A stretch of DNA of 64,000 nt from the NCBI GenBank assembly GCA_036852015.1, contig JAANDG010000343.1:62001-126000 (forward strand), in the 5' to 3' direction. Made by a program: the position numbers and the translations under genes. The stretch is from Pelodera strongyloides. Taxonomy: Eukaryota > Nematoda > Chromadorea > Rhabditida > Rhabditidae. Under the pieces are notes generated by a model. That model saw only the letters and a program-made list of their open reading frames with translations. It searched no databases and was not told the DNA's origin. Of the stretch, positions 49,310 to 59,397 are shown piece after piece; the first letter of the stretch is position 1; each line of letters begins with the position of its first letter.

Positions 49310-49499
49310 TCACTCTCTCTCTCTCTCTTTTCTCTTCTCTTTTTTTTTTTTCTTTTTTTTTTTCCTGTCTTTTTCCCTCTTTCTCTATTTTCTCTCTGTT
49401 TCTCTCTCTTTTTCTCTCCCCCTCTATCTCTCCACCTTACCTTGTATGTTCAGCAAAATCGACGAAATCTTCTCCAAGTCTGCGTTGTAACGGAGCCAT
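39208..49499 (-). CDS. DEG/ENaC (degenerin) sodium channel subunit
   Basis: Twenty-five minus-strand exons totalling 2643 bases (880 residues), every junction in phase. [18 protein letters not shown] leads into TM1 (about 37-60), followed by [14 protein letters not shown] Cys- and Trp-rich ectodomain of about 300 residues follows. The degenerin core has [67 protein letters not shown] and CRQPCSQ. TM2 has [16 protein letters not shown] with the GVS selectivity filter at 806-808, and Ser795 is at the degeneration-sensitive position. A Lys/Arg-rich tail ends ...LRGGCD. It is a subunit of a trimeric, amiloride-type cation channel in the MEC-4/UNC-8 class; the partner subunit and the gating stimulus are unknown. 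Exons: 49441-49499, 48077-48202, 47543-47666, 47167-47272, 46849-46928, 45783-45962, 44359-44452, 44212-44278, 43650-43830, 43406-43531, 43175-43275, 42828-42952, 42576-42673, 42211-42365, 42006-42109, 41600-41760, 41317-41412, 41095-41209, 40884-40965, 40624-40699, 40446-40502, 40219-40272, 39936-40010, 39508-39672, 39208-39243. Upstream exons extending the N-terminus are possible. Confidence 0.95.
44571..44714. mobile_element. Short inverted-repeat element, family 4 (copy 3, degenerin intron 6)
   Basis: ATGGGGTTCGCAAGTATG at the left and ATATTTGCAAACCCCAT at the right. It lies between degenerin exons 45783-45962 and 44359-44452. Confidence 0.82.
45416..45561. repeat. Near-perfect 146-base palindrome in degenerin intron 6
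   Basis: Two arms of about 70 bases (for example TTATTTCGTTAGATGTCTAG against its inverse) flank a short centre TTGCAAACATTTGCAA, with about one mismatch. It directly abuts a family 6 inverted-repeat element (about 45570-45742), so it may be an end-to-end rearranged element. Confidence 0.95.
45570..45742. mobile_element. Short inverted-repeat element, family 6
   Basis: Begins ACACTGACGGAACTTGCAAG and carries several GCGTGCAA / TTGCACGCC inverted blocks. Relatives lie at 37350-37458 and about 29709-30001. The shared ends resemble CACTGACGAAACTTGGCGTG. Confidence 0.7.
47324..47502. mobile_element. Short inverted-repeat element, family 3 (degenerin intron 3)
   Basis: TTTAAAGCGGTGTGACACAT at the left and ACGTACCATACCACTTTAA at the right, with GGTTTGTGAA inverted in both arms. 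Related copies lie at 51280-51419 and in part near 35336-35468 and 50083. Confidence 0.85.
47838..47879. repeat. ATT trinucleotide microsatellite
   Basis: About 14 uninterrupted ATT units in degenerin intron 2. Confidence 0.97.
49050..49435. repeat. GA tract and long CT-rich tract
   Basis: Pure GA repeats at 49050-49083 and a 190-base CT/TCTC-rich tract at about 49230-49430. The CT tract ends right at the donor side of the first degenerin exon (49441-49499), so it is the start of intron 1 as a purine-rich transcript. Confidence 0.95.
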
Positions 49500-49500
49500 T

Positions 49501-49508
49501 CTAACAAT
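49501..49508 (-). promoter_or_regulatory. Acceptor just before the degenerin start codon
   Basis: The minus strand reads ATTGTTAG then A and the ATG. This suggests spliced-leader trans-splicing or, if the N-terminus is longer, an ordinary intron acceptor. Confidence 0.45.
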
Positions 49509-49658
49509 GTTTTCAGAATAAATATTTACTAGAATACAAAAACTTTAATCTGAAATCATCGACAATCTCGGACAGTTTGAAAATTATGATATGATCAACA
49601 TTTCAAATAGTGGTGGTACAACTAAAGTCACTGTATTCGGATTGAGTACTACAAGACG

Positions 49659-49836
49659 TTAAAGCGAAACACCGGCCGGTTTTTGAACACATCGAGTACA
49701 CCAGCATTCGTATGCAGCTTATGCAAATGAGAATAAATTTGAACAAAAAATCGAGCTAAATAGTAAATTGGCATAAATACGTGAGAATTCTGTTGTCCAC
49801 GATGCGTTTCAAAAACCGGCCGGTATTTCGCTTTAA
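49659..49836. mobile_element. Short inverted-repeat element, family 1 (copy 8)
   Basis: TTAAAGCGAAACACCGGCCG at the left and CCGGCCGGTATTTCGCTTTAA at the right; 178 bases, among the best preserved copies. Confidence 0.93.
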
Positions 49837-50579
49837 CTTTCATTGAAATTACAACCATTGAAATTTCTAATGGTCGGTGGGTCTAGACAATTTCGCATCT
49901 ATTTGTGTACCCAAAGGAAAATAAAGGTGAAAAGTGCACTTGTTTTAGTAGCTAACCGCTGAATTCCGTATATAATTCAACAAAAAGGCCAGAATGTGCA
50001 TTCCGTCGGCTAAAGAACCACATTTGACAATCAGACAAAACACCCTGAGAGAGGGTGCATCCGGAATTTGGAATTAGACTTTAAAGAGGTACGACATGTG
50101 GTTTGGTTTGAATAACGTATGATGGACAACTGAATTTCTACTACGCGAATTTATGTGCCTTTTCGAAGACAGAATAGAGCACAGGTTGTGTAGACTTTGT
50201 GGTATTATATGTAGTTGCCAAAAGATAAACATGTGAACAAAATTCCTGTGTTACTGTTTTTATGTATGTGTAAAGAACTACAGCTAGCAGTATAGTAGGA
50301 CCCAGTCATAAGCGAATAATTATATTATATCCTTCTGAAAGACATTCATTGGTCTTCTAACTGGGTCCTTATGTTGGACACAGAAATCTCCGTCTGGGCG
50401 TGGTTACAAGCTTCCTTTTTGGGGGTTCATTTCTTGGGATAATAACCCATTGAGACAGAAACCAAAGAACGATCGACATCTTTGTGAAATGGGTAATGGT
50501 CGTAGTTTGTACTTTTTACTTTTTATAGACAAGTGATTTTCAACATCAGCGTGCAAGGAGTATAATAAAGATGTGCACT

Positions 50580-50944
50580 TTAAAGGGATCGGCTCACCTT
50601 AAATTGTGTCTGTTTTTTTTTTTTTTTTTCTATAAGAGATAATACAAATTTTGAACACAAAAAGTAGTGTTTAATTTCAATACTCACAAAGATATTGGGT
50701 GATAAAGATAAAGTGGTGGATTGATCGGCCCGAAAGGCAAAAAGATGCAATTGTCCCATACAAACAAGGCAGGACAATAATTCTTTTTGCATTTCGGCCG
50801 ATCAATCCACCACTTTATCACCCAATATCTTTGTGAGTATTGAAATTGAACACCACTTTTTGTATTCCAATTTTTTATTAGCCCTTATAGAAACTAAAGA
50901 AACAAAAAAAAGACACACAATTTAAGGTGAGCCGATCCCTTTAA
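50580..50944. mobile_element. Foldback element, family 2 (copy 1)
   Basis: TTAAAGGGATCGGCTCACCT at the left, inverse at the right (GGTGAGCCGATCCCTTTAA). The arms of about 180 bases pair along almost their whole length, including CGATCAATCCACCACTTTAT. A second copy lies at 62946-63282. Confidence 0.92.
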
Positions 50945-52729
50945 CTATATGAAGGCTTGTTGGCATAGCTTTTACATATTGTAACGTTTGATGTACTCCT
51001 AGTGAAAATTATCGAAACAATTGCATAGCATAGCTAAACAGAAAATATACGCATTTACATAATGTTAGAATCCTGGATGAGTTTCGATGCATTGTTTCTA
51101 TCTCTTTAATTTTACACCAAAACACCATTAAACCAGCAAATTGGACTATAAAATGGGTCTAGTCCTCAGGTCCAAATCACAAATGTAGAAAAACAGGTGC
51201 ATGTTTGAAACATTTGAAAAAGGATAAATTTCTGACCTAATATTTCAGACATTAAACAAAAAGCGCCCGGGTAAATAATTTTAAAGCGACATTGCAGGTG
51301 GTTTGCAACGATTGCGGTGCAGCGCATTTCCGGCACATAATGGAACACATTGTACATACAGTGCATTGGAAATCAGTTGTTCATATAATACTTTAAAACC
51401 ACGTGCGATACCGCTTTAAATGCAGGAAGTTCAATATCTCGTTCTGTCTGGCCTACCCCTTTCGCTTGTGTCTACAGGATTCTTTCCTCATTTCAGATGC
51501 ATATATTCCGTAACGCATTCTCAAGCGTCTATCGAAACGTGAAATAAAAGTAAAGATAAAGGCGTAGTGGACTATCAAAGTATAAGAAATAATGTACTGT
51601 ATTAATTTTATTAGTGTGTAAAGTATGCTGCTTACAAAATCACTATAGTACTGTGTTTTATATATAGAGAACACCACCAAGTCGACAGCCCTTTAGAATA
51701 TTACTTTAATAAGAAGAATGAGTATTTCCAAGATCCAAGGAAGTACTTCATAACTCTTATTTCTTCGCAATAACACGCAATTCATCAATTTTATGTGAAG
51801 TTTAGCTCGCTGAACTGAGTTATCAGCGGAGAGGCAGTAAACTTGGTGTGGATTGAAATTTCCGAAGACAATTTTTTATTTATTTCTGCATTGATAATCG
51901 TAGCGTAGACACTACTTACTGTCGATGCGACGCCTAGGCTTGGGCGTAGGCTCCTTTACTTATGTTTATGCATAATAAGTATAAATATCCGTATCTATTG
52001 TTTTATTATTTATAACACCACAAGGTAATATGTGCATCAAATGCTATGATGGAAATCAGTACGTAAGGAACTGTGTTTGTTTGTTTAGGTGATATCCAGT
52101 TTTTTTTTATCAAATAAGCGAAGTAGATCATGTGTAAATGGTTAGTATGTTGTATGATATTCAAGTTCAAGTACTCCATCACATTGATGAAATTTGGTTG
52201 AATATCTTTGTGAAATGTAGGAATTTCTCTTGCAGAGTGCACAATAATTCCCCCTGGGACCACGTAATCACAGGAACACTTTTTTGATATTCGCGTTGAA
52301 ATATTTCCGAAAAAGGGGAAATATCTATGTGGGCAAACGATTTAAACACATAGAAACAAACACCTTTGAACTCTGGACAATGCAAGGAAATATTCATACA
52401 AAGTAGTAATAAAACCTAGTGAATAAATGATTTTTTTTAAACAATTCATACAATGTGATGTCAATTGTTAATTTCTTTAGGTTGCGTATGGGGACAACAA
52501 CTTCCCAGTCAAGAGTAGGTAAATTATGTCGGAAAATATCTGCATATAAATGTGTTTGCATATATGATACATGCATATGCAGGTATCCCGATACGTTTCG
52601 TAATCCCGCGGTAGTCTAGTAAGCCCGCTTGTCTAGTAGTTCACTCCCTGGGTTAGATTTCAAATAAATTGGTTTTGGTGAAGTATTTTTCTCAATTCTA
52701 TCCTATATTCAATTATACAGAATGTAAAA

Positions 52730-52773
52730 TGACGAATTTGAACTCCTTCCTTTAACCGCTTGGCCATCGTTGT
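52730..52773 (-). pseudogene. Truncated tRNA relic, inverted copy of the neighbouring tRNA
   Basis: The minus strand reads ACAACGATGGCCAAGCGGTT then AAAGGAAGGAGTTCAAATTC. The box A (TGGCCAAGCGG) and a box B-like GTTCAAATTC remain, but the anticodon and variable arms are gone. The 5' flank (TTTTGCACTCCGTTTAC, inverse) matches the 5' flank of the intact tRNA at 52998, so the two are an inverted duplication about 190 bases apart. Confidence 0.75.
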
Positions 52774-52997
52774 AACTGGCCTGGATTTTGCACTCCGTTT
52801 ACAAAACTACCCGGAAACCGGTTATTTTCCATTAGAAGCTCGAAGTTCTTAATTACATCATAGATTTCCATAACTTGCTCTCCCGATGAAAATATATTCA
52901 CCTTGAAATCAGTAGGAAATATAAAGTCTGGCCCGAACTTCCCATAAATAACCGTTTTGGGGAGGTTTGTAAATGGAGTGCAAAAACCAGCTCAGTT

Positions 52998-53080
52998 GCC
53001 ACGGTGGCCGAGCGGTTAAGGCGTGACGCTTATGACGTCATCCTCGAAAGAGGTCGCGGGTTCGAATCCCGTCCGTGGCA
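52998..53080 (+). tRNA. tRNA-Ile(UAU), leucine-type with long variable arm
   Basis: Acceptor stem GCCACGG/CCGTGGC is fully paired, with discriminator A at 53080. Box A is TGGCCGAGCGG, and the D loop has GG. The anticodon stem TGACG/CGTCA encloses loop CTTATGA with anticodon TAT at 53031-53033. The variable arm CCTC-GAAA-GAGG is long, and the T arm has GGTTCGAATCC. A T run at 53086-53089 is the Pol III terminator. The body is that of a class II (leucine) tRNA while the anticodon reads isoleucine AUA. This matches the nematode V-arm-containing tRNAs (nev-tRNA-Ile UAU). By that precedent it may be charged with leucine. The gene has no intron. Confidence 0.93.
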
Positions 53081-55565
53081 GATCGTTTTGTTTCTTTTAC
53101 CAACATTTTTTTTGCGTTTTAATTGGTTTGCATGTATTTGGGTTAATTTTGCTTACATAGTCAGCGCATACATGCACATTTACTGTGACACGTATGCTAA
53201 TAGTTCTGGGGCACTTATGCTAATAAGAGTTGGCTAATTTTTGATCACGTGTTTCCTAAATTTTACAATGGTTCCTATATCTACTACCTACTACTACTCT
53301 CGGGGTGTATCAGCCATTAGAGCGAATACCCTGAATTGAAGCTACGATGAATAGAACCAGCCAGACAAAAATTTGGGCTTGAGTCTTAGCGATGTGACAG
53401 CGGTAAGACATACGCTTAGAAAAATGATCTTAGTTCTTACGTAACTAACTGTAGGCATTATACCACTCCTATACTTCATTAAATGGTGATACGTAAAGAT
53501 AAAGAAAACATAATATGCTTAACAAATTTCAGCAAAATCCCTGCGCCACCTCTAAGGACTGTACCGCTCCGTTGGTGTGCAGACAAGTTCCGGGGGAAAA
53601 TTTTGCAGACCTCCTATCGGAAGAAAGCACAGCAATGATAAAGACGCATCATACTAACTCAAAAACATAAGCTTTATGTCTTCATCTCCCTTCACTTTAA
53701 TCCAAACCCAATTGAATAAATTCCTTTACATAGTCATTGCGATCACGACGTGTACTGCTTGAAACGTATGCAACTTGATTCTCATGAACTACAGTTGTAA
53801 AGGGACAGGCCCATCAGAGTAAACCGTTATTTACGATATGTAAATAAGTAATATAAAGCGTAGTTATTACAATATATACAAAACATATTTCACCTTCATT
53901 TACGCTGGGAAACTTTTTTACGATGAGCTCATCTATATGTATACCGCAAAACTGTAGATTTCAAAGCTGCATATGCAAATTTTGAAGGCATTCTAATTAA
54001 CGACAAATTTGCATAGATAGCTTGGATATCTGCAGATTTACGGTATGAATATACGATCAGCGCATCGGGAAAAGTTTCCCAGGGTATGTGGCTTTTTACT
54101 GGCTGCATATTGTTTTATAAATCGTTTTGCATATAATAAAAATCGAATAAAAAGGTTGAATTTGAAGTGACTGCCTTCCTTTAAAGGGAATGTCAAGGCA
54201 GTTTTGCATGTTGGGCTTCAAAAAAAGTTTATTTTTTTGTAGGTAAGGAAAGTGAAAACAAGAATAAACCAAAGCTTCTTGGTAAGAAGAAAAACAATTT
54301 CAAACCACTCTGAAAAATGCCTTCAACATGGAATTCGGGTCGTGTGCACAAAGCTCAGTACTAACGTCTGTACACAGGACCGTTTGAATTCACGAGGCCG
54401 ATAGTCAGCATAGAAAAAGAGAGGGCGCGCGACAACGAGAGGAAAAAGATGCGCACTTGACACATCGCATGCCGGAGAGGAAACACGATAAAAGACGTTT
54501 TTTAAAGGGAATATGTAGGCCCTTTTTGAAGTTAAGCTGTATTGATAGAATGTATGTTAGCCATTAAGGAAACAGCAACAACGGTTGTCCAAATATTTCC
54601 AGTTAAAAGAAAATATACTACAAAGTTCGCACTTTCCATAGTAAACACGTTAGTTGACCCTGCGCCATACATCCATCGGGTGCAATGGTAATTTTTTCAA
54701 AGATGCGTGCAGAGATCGACAAATAGCATTATTCAGAGACATATTTGCATGCAAATTCGTATATTCGAATTTACATATTCAGCCGCCTATTTAAATTGAC
54801 GTCTGATGTGGAAACTCTAGTTTCGCGTTTGTTTTGGCATTTTGAGTGCCTACATATTCGCTTTTAGGGCGCATTCGAGTTGGACATTTTCCGGAAAAGA
54901 AAAGAAAACTTTTGGTTCGAGATGGATTTCACCAGAAAAGAATGCAATTGCCACGCATACACATGCAAATGATCGATTGATTTTAGTTTCAATTACTGTA
55001 CAATTGCATTTTCGACAATTATTTTGCGTGTATTATTTTTTTTCTGGGTGTCCATCTCGAACCACTTTTTTCTTTTCTTTTCCGGAAAATGTCCAACTCG
55101 AATGCGCCCTAACTACGCTATTTTGTGACAGCGCGCGTTATAGAATCCCCGCGAGAAATTCTATAATCCCCCTTGACATTCCCTTTAATGAAAAATCGTA
55201 CAACCAACTGTCCACTTTTCGTCATCTACATAAATTATCGTGATCGACGAGCTTCCCGTACATTTTCTCGAAAGAATAACCTCAAACTAATCACAGGAAA
55301 GTTCAATGTATCGTTTTCTATCAATTTAATAAGAATTGTAGGAAAGAAGAGAAATTTGAAGTGACTGCGACAATTTTGTGTCAGTGATTGCGTATGCTGT
55401 ATATACTTATGTCTTGTGATTGCAGTCACGCAAAATATATATACTGATTCCAGCTTTATTCCACTCCAGTTCAGAACAGGCATTCATAAACATTCAATTC
55501 ACATAGTATTATAACGCAACTGAACTCATGAACTTGAAATGTCATTTAAAATGTAACAATTATTA
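53081..55565. other. Intergenic stretch
   Basis: No exon supported. The main content is a nested inverted-repeat element at 54181-55188; the part before 54180 is AT-rich single-copy-looking sequence. Confidence 0.55.
54181..55188. mobile_element. TTAA-ended element with nested inverted repeat
   Basis: Terminal repeats are TTAAAGGGAATGTCAAGG and CCTTGACATTCCCTTTAA (about 18 bases), 1008 bases apart. Inside at 54866-55110 is a second inverted repeat with arms of about 65 bases (AGGGCGCATTCGAGTTGGAC and its inverse). No transposase frame is visible, so it is non-autonomous. Confidence 0.75.
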
Positions 55566-58500
55566 TTAAATGTCATGAAAGCCAACGCCATCCATCTCCA
55601 CGTCTGAGCTGGCCGAAGGCTCTCCTCTGAAAAAATCAAGTACATTCAATACATAAAACAAAATAGTTGCACCAAATAAAAGAAAACTACTTAAAGGGTC
55701 AGGCCCACCGTTTTGAACCTATATTTATTATTTGTTCGCAATTTTTGTATAGGATATTTATTCTAATATATACACGCGGAGTTTGAAGCTTCACCATCGC
55801 GAAGCTTTTCACGTAAGTTATACAGTATGGAAAAGCAATTGCATCCTTATTTCCTTATTGTGTGTGACCGGAGGGTATCCGACTGTATAGCTGCCAGTCG
55901 CTTAAGGGACAGACAAAAGAGTGAGGTGCCCCCGCGACACACACGGTAAGGAAATAAGAACGCAATTGTTTTTCTATACTGTATACTCTGCAAGGAAAAG
56001 CTAGGCAGACTAAGGGAGGGTAGGCGGGAAAAGGATTGTAGGCACAAGTAAAATATACTCGGATAGTTAGAAATACTGCAATGCAAAGCCAAAATGTTCA
56101 AACCTGAGAGCCGGTACGTCCCTTCCCATCAATGCTTCGACGTCGTCAATGCTTTCCCATAAGGCATCTATGCCCTTCTTCAACGCCTTAAATAGAATCG
56201 CTATACAAATAGTTTAATAATTTACCGACACATTATAAATAAAATAAGTGTGCACCATATAAAATGATGATAAAAGGTTGCAAATTAAGCCACACATGCA
56301 ATGAAACTATATACGAAAAGAAAACTGAGAAGAACTGCAAGTTTATGTCCTTATGTGGTCTAGCGTACCTCGGGTTTCGGCAATTTGATCAATCAGATTA
56401 GGTGCCTACCTCAAGTCTTTTATCTTGTTGCTCCCATTCCCTTTCGATTTCTTCTACCTAAAGAAAGAGATGAGAAAATGGGAGCTCAGTACGAAGATGA
56501 GACTGTTTATGGGGTTTCCAAGTATCCGGACAAATTTACCGTACTTTACGACTTCGCGAGACCCATGTATTAATTTCTCATGTCAAATATTCAATTCAGG
56601 GAAAATACGGCAAATTTTTCTATACTTGGAAGGGAATTTTTCTATACATGGAAACCCCATTAGTCTTCACTCCACGCTCGTGGTTAGCTATCAAATAATT
56701 TAATTTTGTCACAAACCATTCTGATGAGTTAGTTAGGGCTGTTGATGGTTCGTGATCAGCGAGCAAAACCAACCCACCAAAGCCCCAATTTTTCGTTTGC
56801 AACCAAAATCGTCTAATCACTATTGCACAGAGAAAGAATGCAAATGGACGAATATAAACTGCAAAAACGTCTCCCCAATTATATAGACGTCTCTAACCAG
56901 ATCGAACAGTTTGCCCGAGAATAACTGCGAGTTCTAGATGTAAAGAAATGCACCTTTCACTGTAATACTTCTGAAATTCCGGACATTTTGCACAAGTAAA
57001 ATGAAGAATTCTTTTTCCTCGGGCCTTACGAAGCAAAGGAGTTTCCTTCAAAAAGAACAGATTGGATATGGAACCGAAGCTGGGAAATCGTCTCAAATAG
57101 CATTACGCGCATTGAACACAAGGTGGCTTATTTACTTAAAGGGACACGGTCATCTCGAAATTCTCCTTTTTAAAATTTCTATTGATAGTATGACCCATGA
57201 TGGCCAAAATGCGAAAATTGCAGAAAATTTCCTTTGCTCCTCGAGCCAGGAGCAAGCAAAAAAGCTAAGCTACCTCGGCTGAATAAAAACAACTGGCTAC
57301 CGTAGCCGTAGTCAAATTAGAGGTGCAGAGAGTGCTGAGAATATATAGAGGGTGGTAAGCGTCTCCAGTCACACCACGCTATTTCGCACTTGTAACACAG
57401 TTTGGGGTACCGTCTGACTGCGGCTACGGTATGCCAGTTGTTTTTATTCAGCTGAGGTAGCTTAGCTTTTTTGCTTGCTCCTGGCTCGAGGAGCAAAGGA
57501 AATTTTCTGCAATTTTCGCATTTTGACCATCATGGGTCATACTATCAATAGAAATTTTAAAAAGAAGAATTTCGAGATGCCCCTGTCCCTTTAAGTATAA
57601 TTTGGGAAACTTGGGGAGCATAAGTATAGGGTCATTCCGAATCGCCCGTTTTGCATCTCTCGAGATGGTTGCATAAAAGCAAACTCAAAGGGATCGGTTT
57701 ATTCGGAATTGCACCTCTTCTATTGATAGTATGAACGAAAATATTCACAATGCGCTGCTCCCCGATGCAGGAGGGCATGTTCAGAAAGCTAAGCTACCTC
57801 AGATTTATGAAACAACTTTAGTACCGCAGCCGTAGCTAGTGGAAAATAGTATAACGAGGCCAGCGACGCTACACTTTCTTCACATTTCGCTTTATCCATA
57901 GGCCGTATTCACCACTCCGATTCCCTCGGGGAAATATTCCCTGGGAACAGAAAATAGCATTCTAATGCGAGCCACGCAGAGAAAAAGACGGGGAATTCCC
58001 CATGGGGAATTGAGTGGTGAATACGGCCTTACTGTTGCTTTTTACTCGACAAACTGTACGGTGCTATTCTTCTCCTGAATTGTATGTGTGCGTAATAAAT
58101 TATTACTTTTATTATTATAGAAAATATTCAAAAAGGTGCAATTCTTAGTGAACCGATCCCTTTAAGATAGTGTGTAACATGCTTTGCGACTTGGCGACTT
58201 CAAAAAGGCAATTTTGGATAAACGATAATATTACGAAACTGCATACCTCCTTCCAGAAATTGAAATGAGTTGTTTCCCTGGAATCGACGACTAGAGCTTG
58301 CAATGCATTGGCATTTTGGTTGTCATTTTCCACAGCATTACCGATCATCCTTTGCTCTCTAGAATAACTAGCAAGTCAAAGGCTTACAATTAGTCCCACA
58401 TAATCAAAATTCCTTCACCCTTCATAAAAATTCGTTCGTGTTTGCCTACGGAGTTCTACGTGAAACCGCCCCATGGATGGCCAACCGCCTCTATAGATGA

Positions 58501-58603
58501 ATATGGGACGCCCATTTAAAACGCAGTAACATTTTTATTTTTTCTCGGCAATAACTCACTCGGGTGTCAATAAAAGCATCTGATTCATCTCGTTGGTCGC
58601 CAT
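55566..58603 (-). CDS. Small acidic coiled-coil protein, 115 residues
   Basis: Complete five-exon gene: 58560-58603, 58247-58358, 56410-56457, 56104-56186 and 55566-55626, all GT-AG and in phase (348 bases with TAA). It starts MATNEMNQMLLLTPEEQRMI. Then comes an Asn/Gln-rich segment, then a heptad-like, highly charged helix (FWKEVEEIEREWEQQDKRLE, then ALKKGIDALWESIDDVEAL), and it ends in an acidic tail SSDVEMDGVGFHDI. No signal peptide or membrane span, so cytoplasmic or nuclear. The start is fixed by an acceptor one base before the ATG, as for a trans-spliced message. I do not recognise the family. Size and shape resemble small subunits of coiled-coil complexes, but that is only a resemblance. 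Exon 2 has a near-identical inverted copy at 59423-59534. Confidence 0.85.
56509..56660. mobile_element. Short inverted-repeat element, family 4 (copy 4)
   Basis: ATGGGGTTTCCAAGTATCCG at the left and TACATGGAAACCCCAT at the right, with the interior GACTTCGCGAGACCCATGTA matching copy 1. It lies in intron 2 of the coiled-coil gene. Confidence 0.9.
57136..57594. mobile_element. Long palindromic element (foldback)
   Basis: TTAAAGGGACACGGTCATCT at the left; the right arm ends GGGACAGGGGCATCTCG (inverse). Arms of about 180 bases contain TCTATTGATAGTATGACCCA and CTCCTGGCTCGAGGAGC and pair with few mismatches around a short unpaired centre (about 57310-57410). It lies in intron 2 of the coiled-coil gene. 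Ends related to families 2 and 7 by TTAAAGGG. Confidence 0.92.
57685..58165. mobile_element. TIR element (family 7) with a family 5 element nested in it
   Basis: The left terminus AAAGGGATCGGTTTATTCGG and its inverse CTTAGTGAACCGATCCCTTT bracket about 480 bases. A family 5 element (57901-58028, GGCCGTATTCACCACTCCGA with inverse end) sits inside, so family 5 moved later than this insertion. Confidence 0.8.
57901..58028. mobile_element. Short inverted-repeat element, family 5 (copy 2)
   Basis: 128 bases with perfect ends GGCCGTATTCACCACTC / GAGTGGTGAATACGGCC. The interior matches the copy in CAD intron 23. Confidence 0.92.
58048..58383. repeat. Inverted duplication, left arm
   Basis: 336 bases nearly identical to the inverse of 59398-59733. 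It contains exon 2 of the coiled-coil gene and the right end of the family 7 element. Differences are a few scattered substitutions. Confidence 0.97.
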
Positions 58604-58614
58604 CCTAAAGAGAG
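58604..58614 (-). promoter_or_regulatory. Probable trans-splice acceptor of the coiled-coil gene
   Basis: The minus strand reads CTCTCTTTAG followed by one G and the ATG. The single-base 5' leader leaves room only for an added spliced leader or a cis-spliced UTR. Confidence 0.6.
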
Positions 58615-58705
58615 CTTGCGGTTAGTTAATGAAAATCTACCCGATATGTCTATCATATCCTTTTGAGTATTCAATGCGAAAATGAGAGCGTCAAAAAAGG
58701 AAAGA

Positions 58706-58821
58706 TCCAAGAAAATGTTCATAACTCGGAGACCTAATAGTTGAGAAAAAGTACAAGGTTATCCAAGAAAATGTTCATAACTCTAGACCTAATAGTTCAG
58801 AAAAAGTACAATGTTCCTTGT
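58706..58821. repeat. Tandem duplication of about 58 bases
   Basis: Two direct copies of CCAAGAAAATGTTCATAACT...GACCTAATAGTT(G/C)AGAAAAAGTACAA with few differences, 100-200 bases upstream of the coiled-coil gene start; possibly within its promoter. Confidence 0.92.
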
Positions 58822-59183
58822 GGCGCAACGCGCTCATCCGCCTGCATAGCAGAGCGCCAAAATGTTCGCTGGACGTTTTCGCTAGTTTTCCTGCGTCTTT
58901 GCTCCCATTCTCTTCGTGCATTGCAGCTGACTTCCTTTCGCTAGGCGGACTTTGCTGAGCGATTCGCAAGAGGGGACCATGATTATGATCAAGTTTTATT
59001 TGTAAATATGTAAGAAAATAAAATGCAGATACATAAAAAGGGAAGTTGAATGAACGAACTATATTTAGAAGCGTTCACAAAAATGTACAAGAAAAAAATC
59101 TTATTCGTTAAAATTAATTCGAATGAAGGACTGGGTTAATCGCAGAGTAAAGTAAGCCTTTCCTAATGAAAACTGCTCTGTTC

Positions 59184-59264
59184 TCAATATTCCGGAGCAA
59201 CATCTATCGCACATCTTGTATACTCAGAGATACGCCCATACCCATACGTGCCGTAGGCGATCAT
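59184..59264 (-). CDS. Possible terminal coding exon, unassigned
   Basis: After an acceptor TTTATCTAG the minus strand reads 26 codons, MIAYGTYGYGRISEYTRCAI then DVAPEY, to TGA. It is Tyr/Gly-rich. It could be the last exon of a minus-strand gene extending to the right, but I cannot join it to another exon. It could also be chance. Confidence 0.35.
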   Translation of the reverse strand: MIAYGTYGYGRISEYTRCAIDVAPEY

Positions 59265-59397
59265 CTAGATAAAGAAAAGGGATTTATGTAACAAGTCACT
59301 TGGTAGTGATGCACTAATTACCGCAGGACTTTGCAGGAATGATTGCTTATGGCATAACACTGCTTGCGGCAATTTAAGAAGGTGAGATTAGAATGAC

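Larger units (their letters stand above)
49509..52729. other. Repeat-rich stretch upstream of the degenerin
   Basis: It contains a family 1 copy, a 365-base foldback, a family 3 copy (51280-51419, ends TTTTAAAGCGACATTGCAGG and CGATACCGCTTTAAA), and several minus-strand open frames. One of these at about 52215-52370 resembles sequence at 60905-61045. No exon with convincing splice pairs. Confidence 0.5.

Noticed and set aside
52757..52990. Minus-strand open stretch reading TVIYGKFGPDFIFPTDFKV and onward for about 75 codons
   Set aside because: It looks protein-like, but both ends fall within the inverted tRNA-flank duplication, there is no start codon or acceptor, and it ends inside the tRNA relic; chance is likely.
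53004..53237. 77-codon plus-strand frame starting MAERLRRDAYD
   Set aside because: It is the tRNA gene translated.
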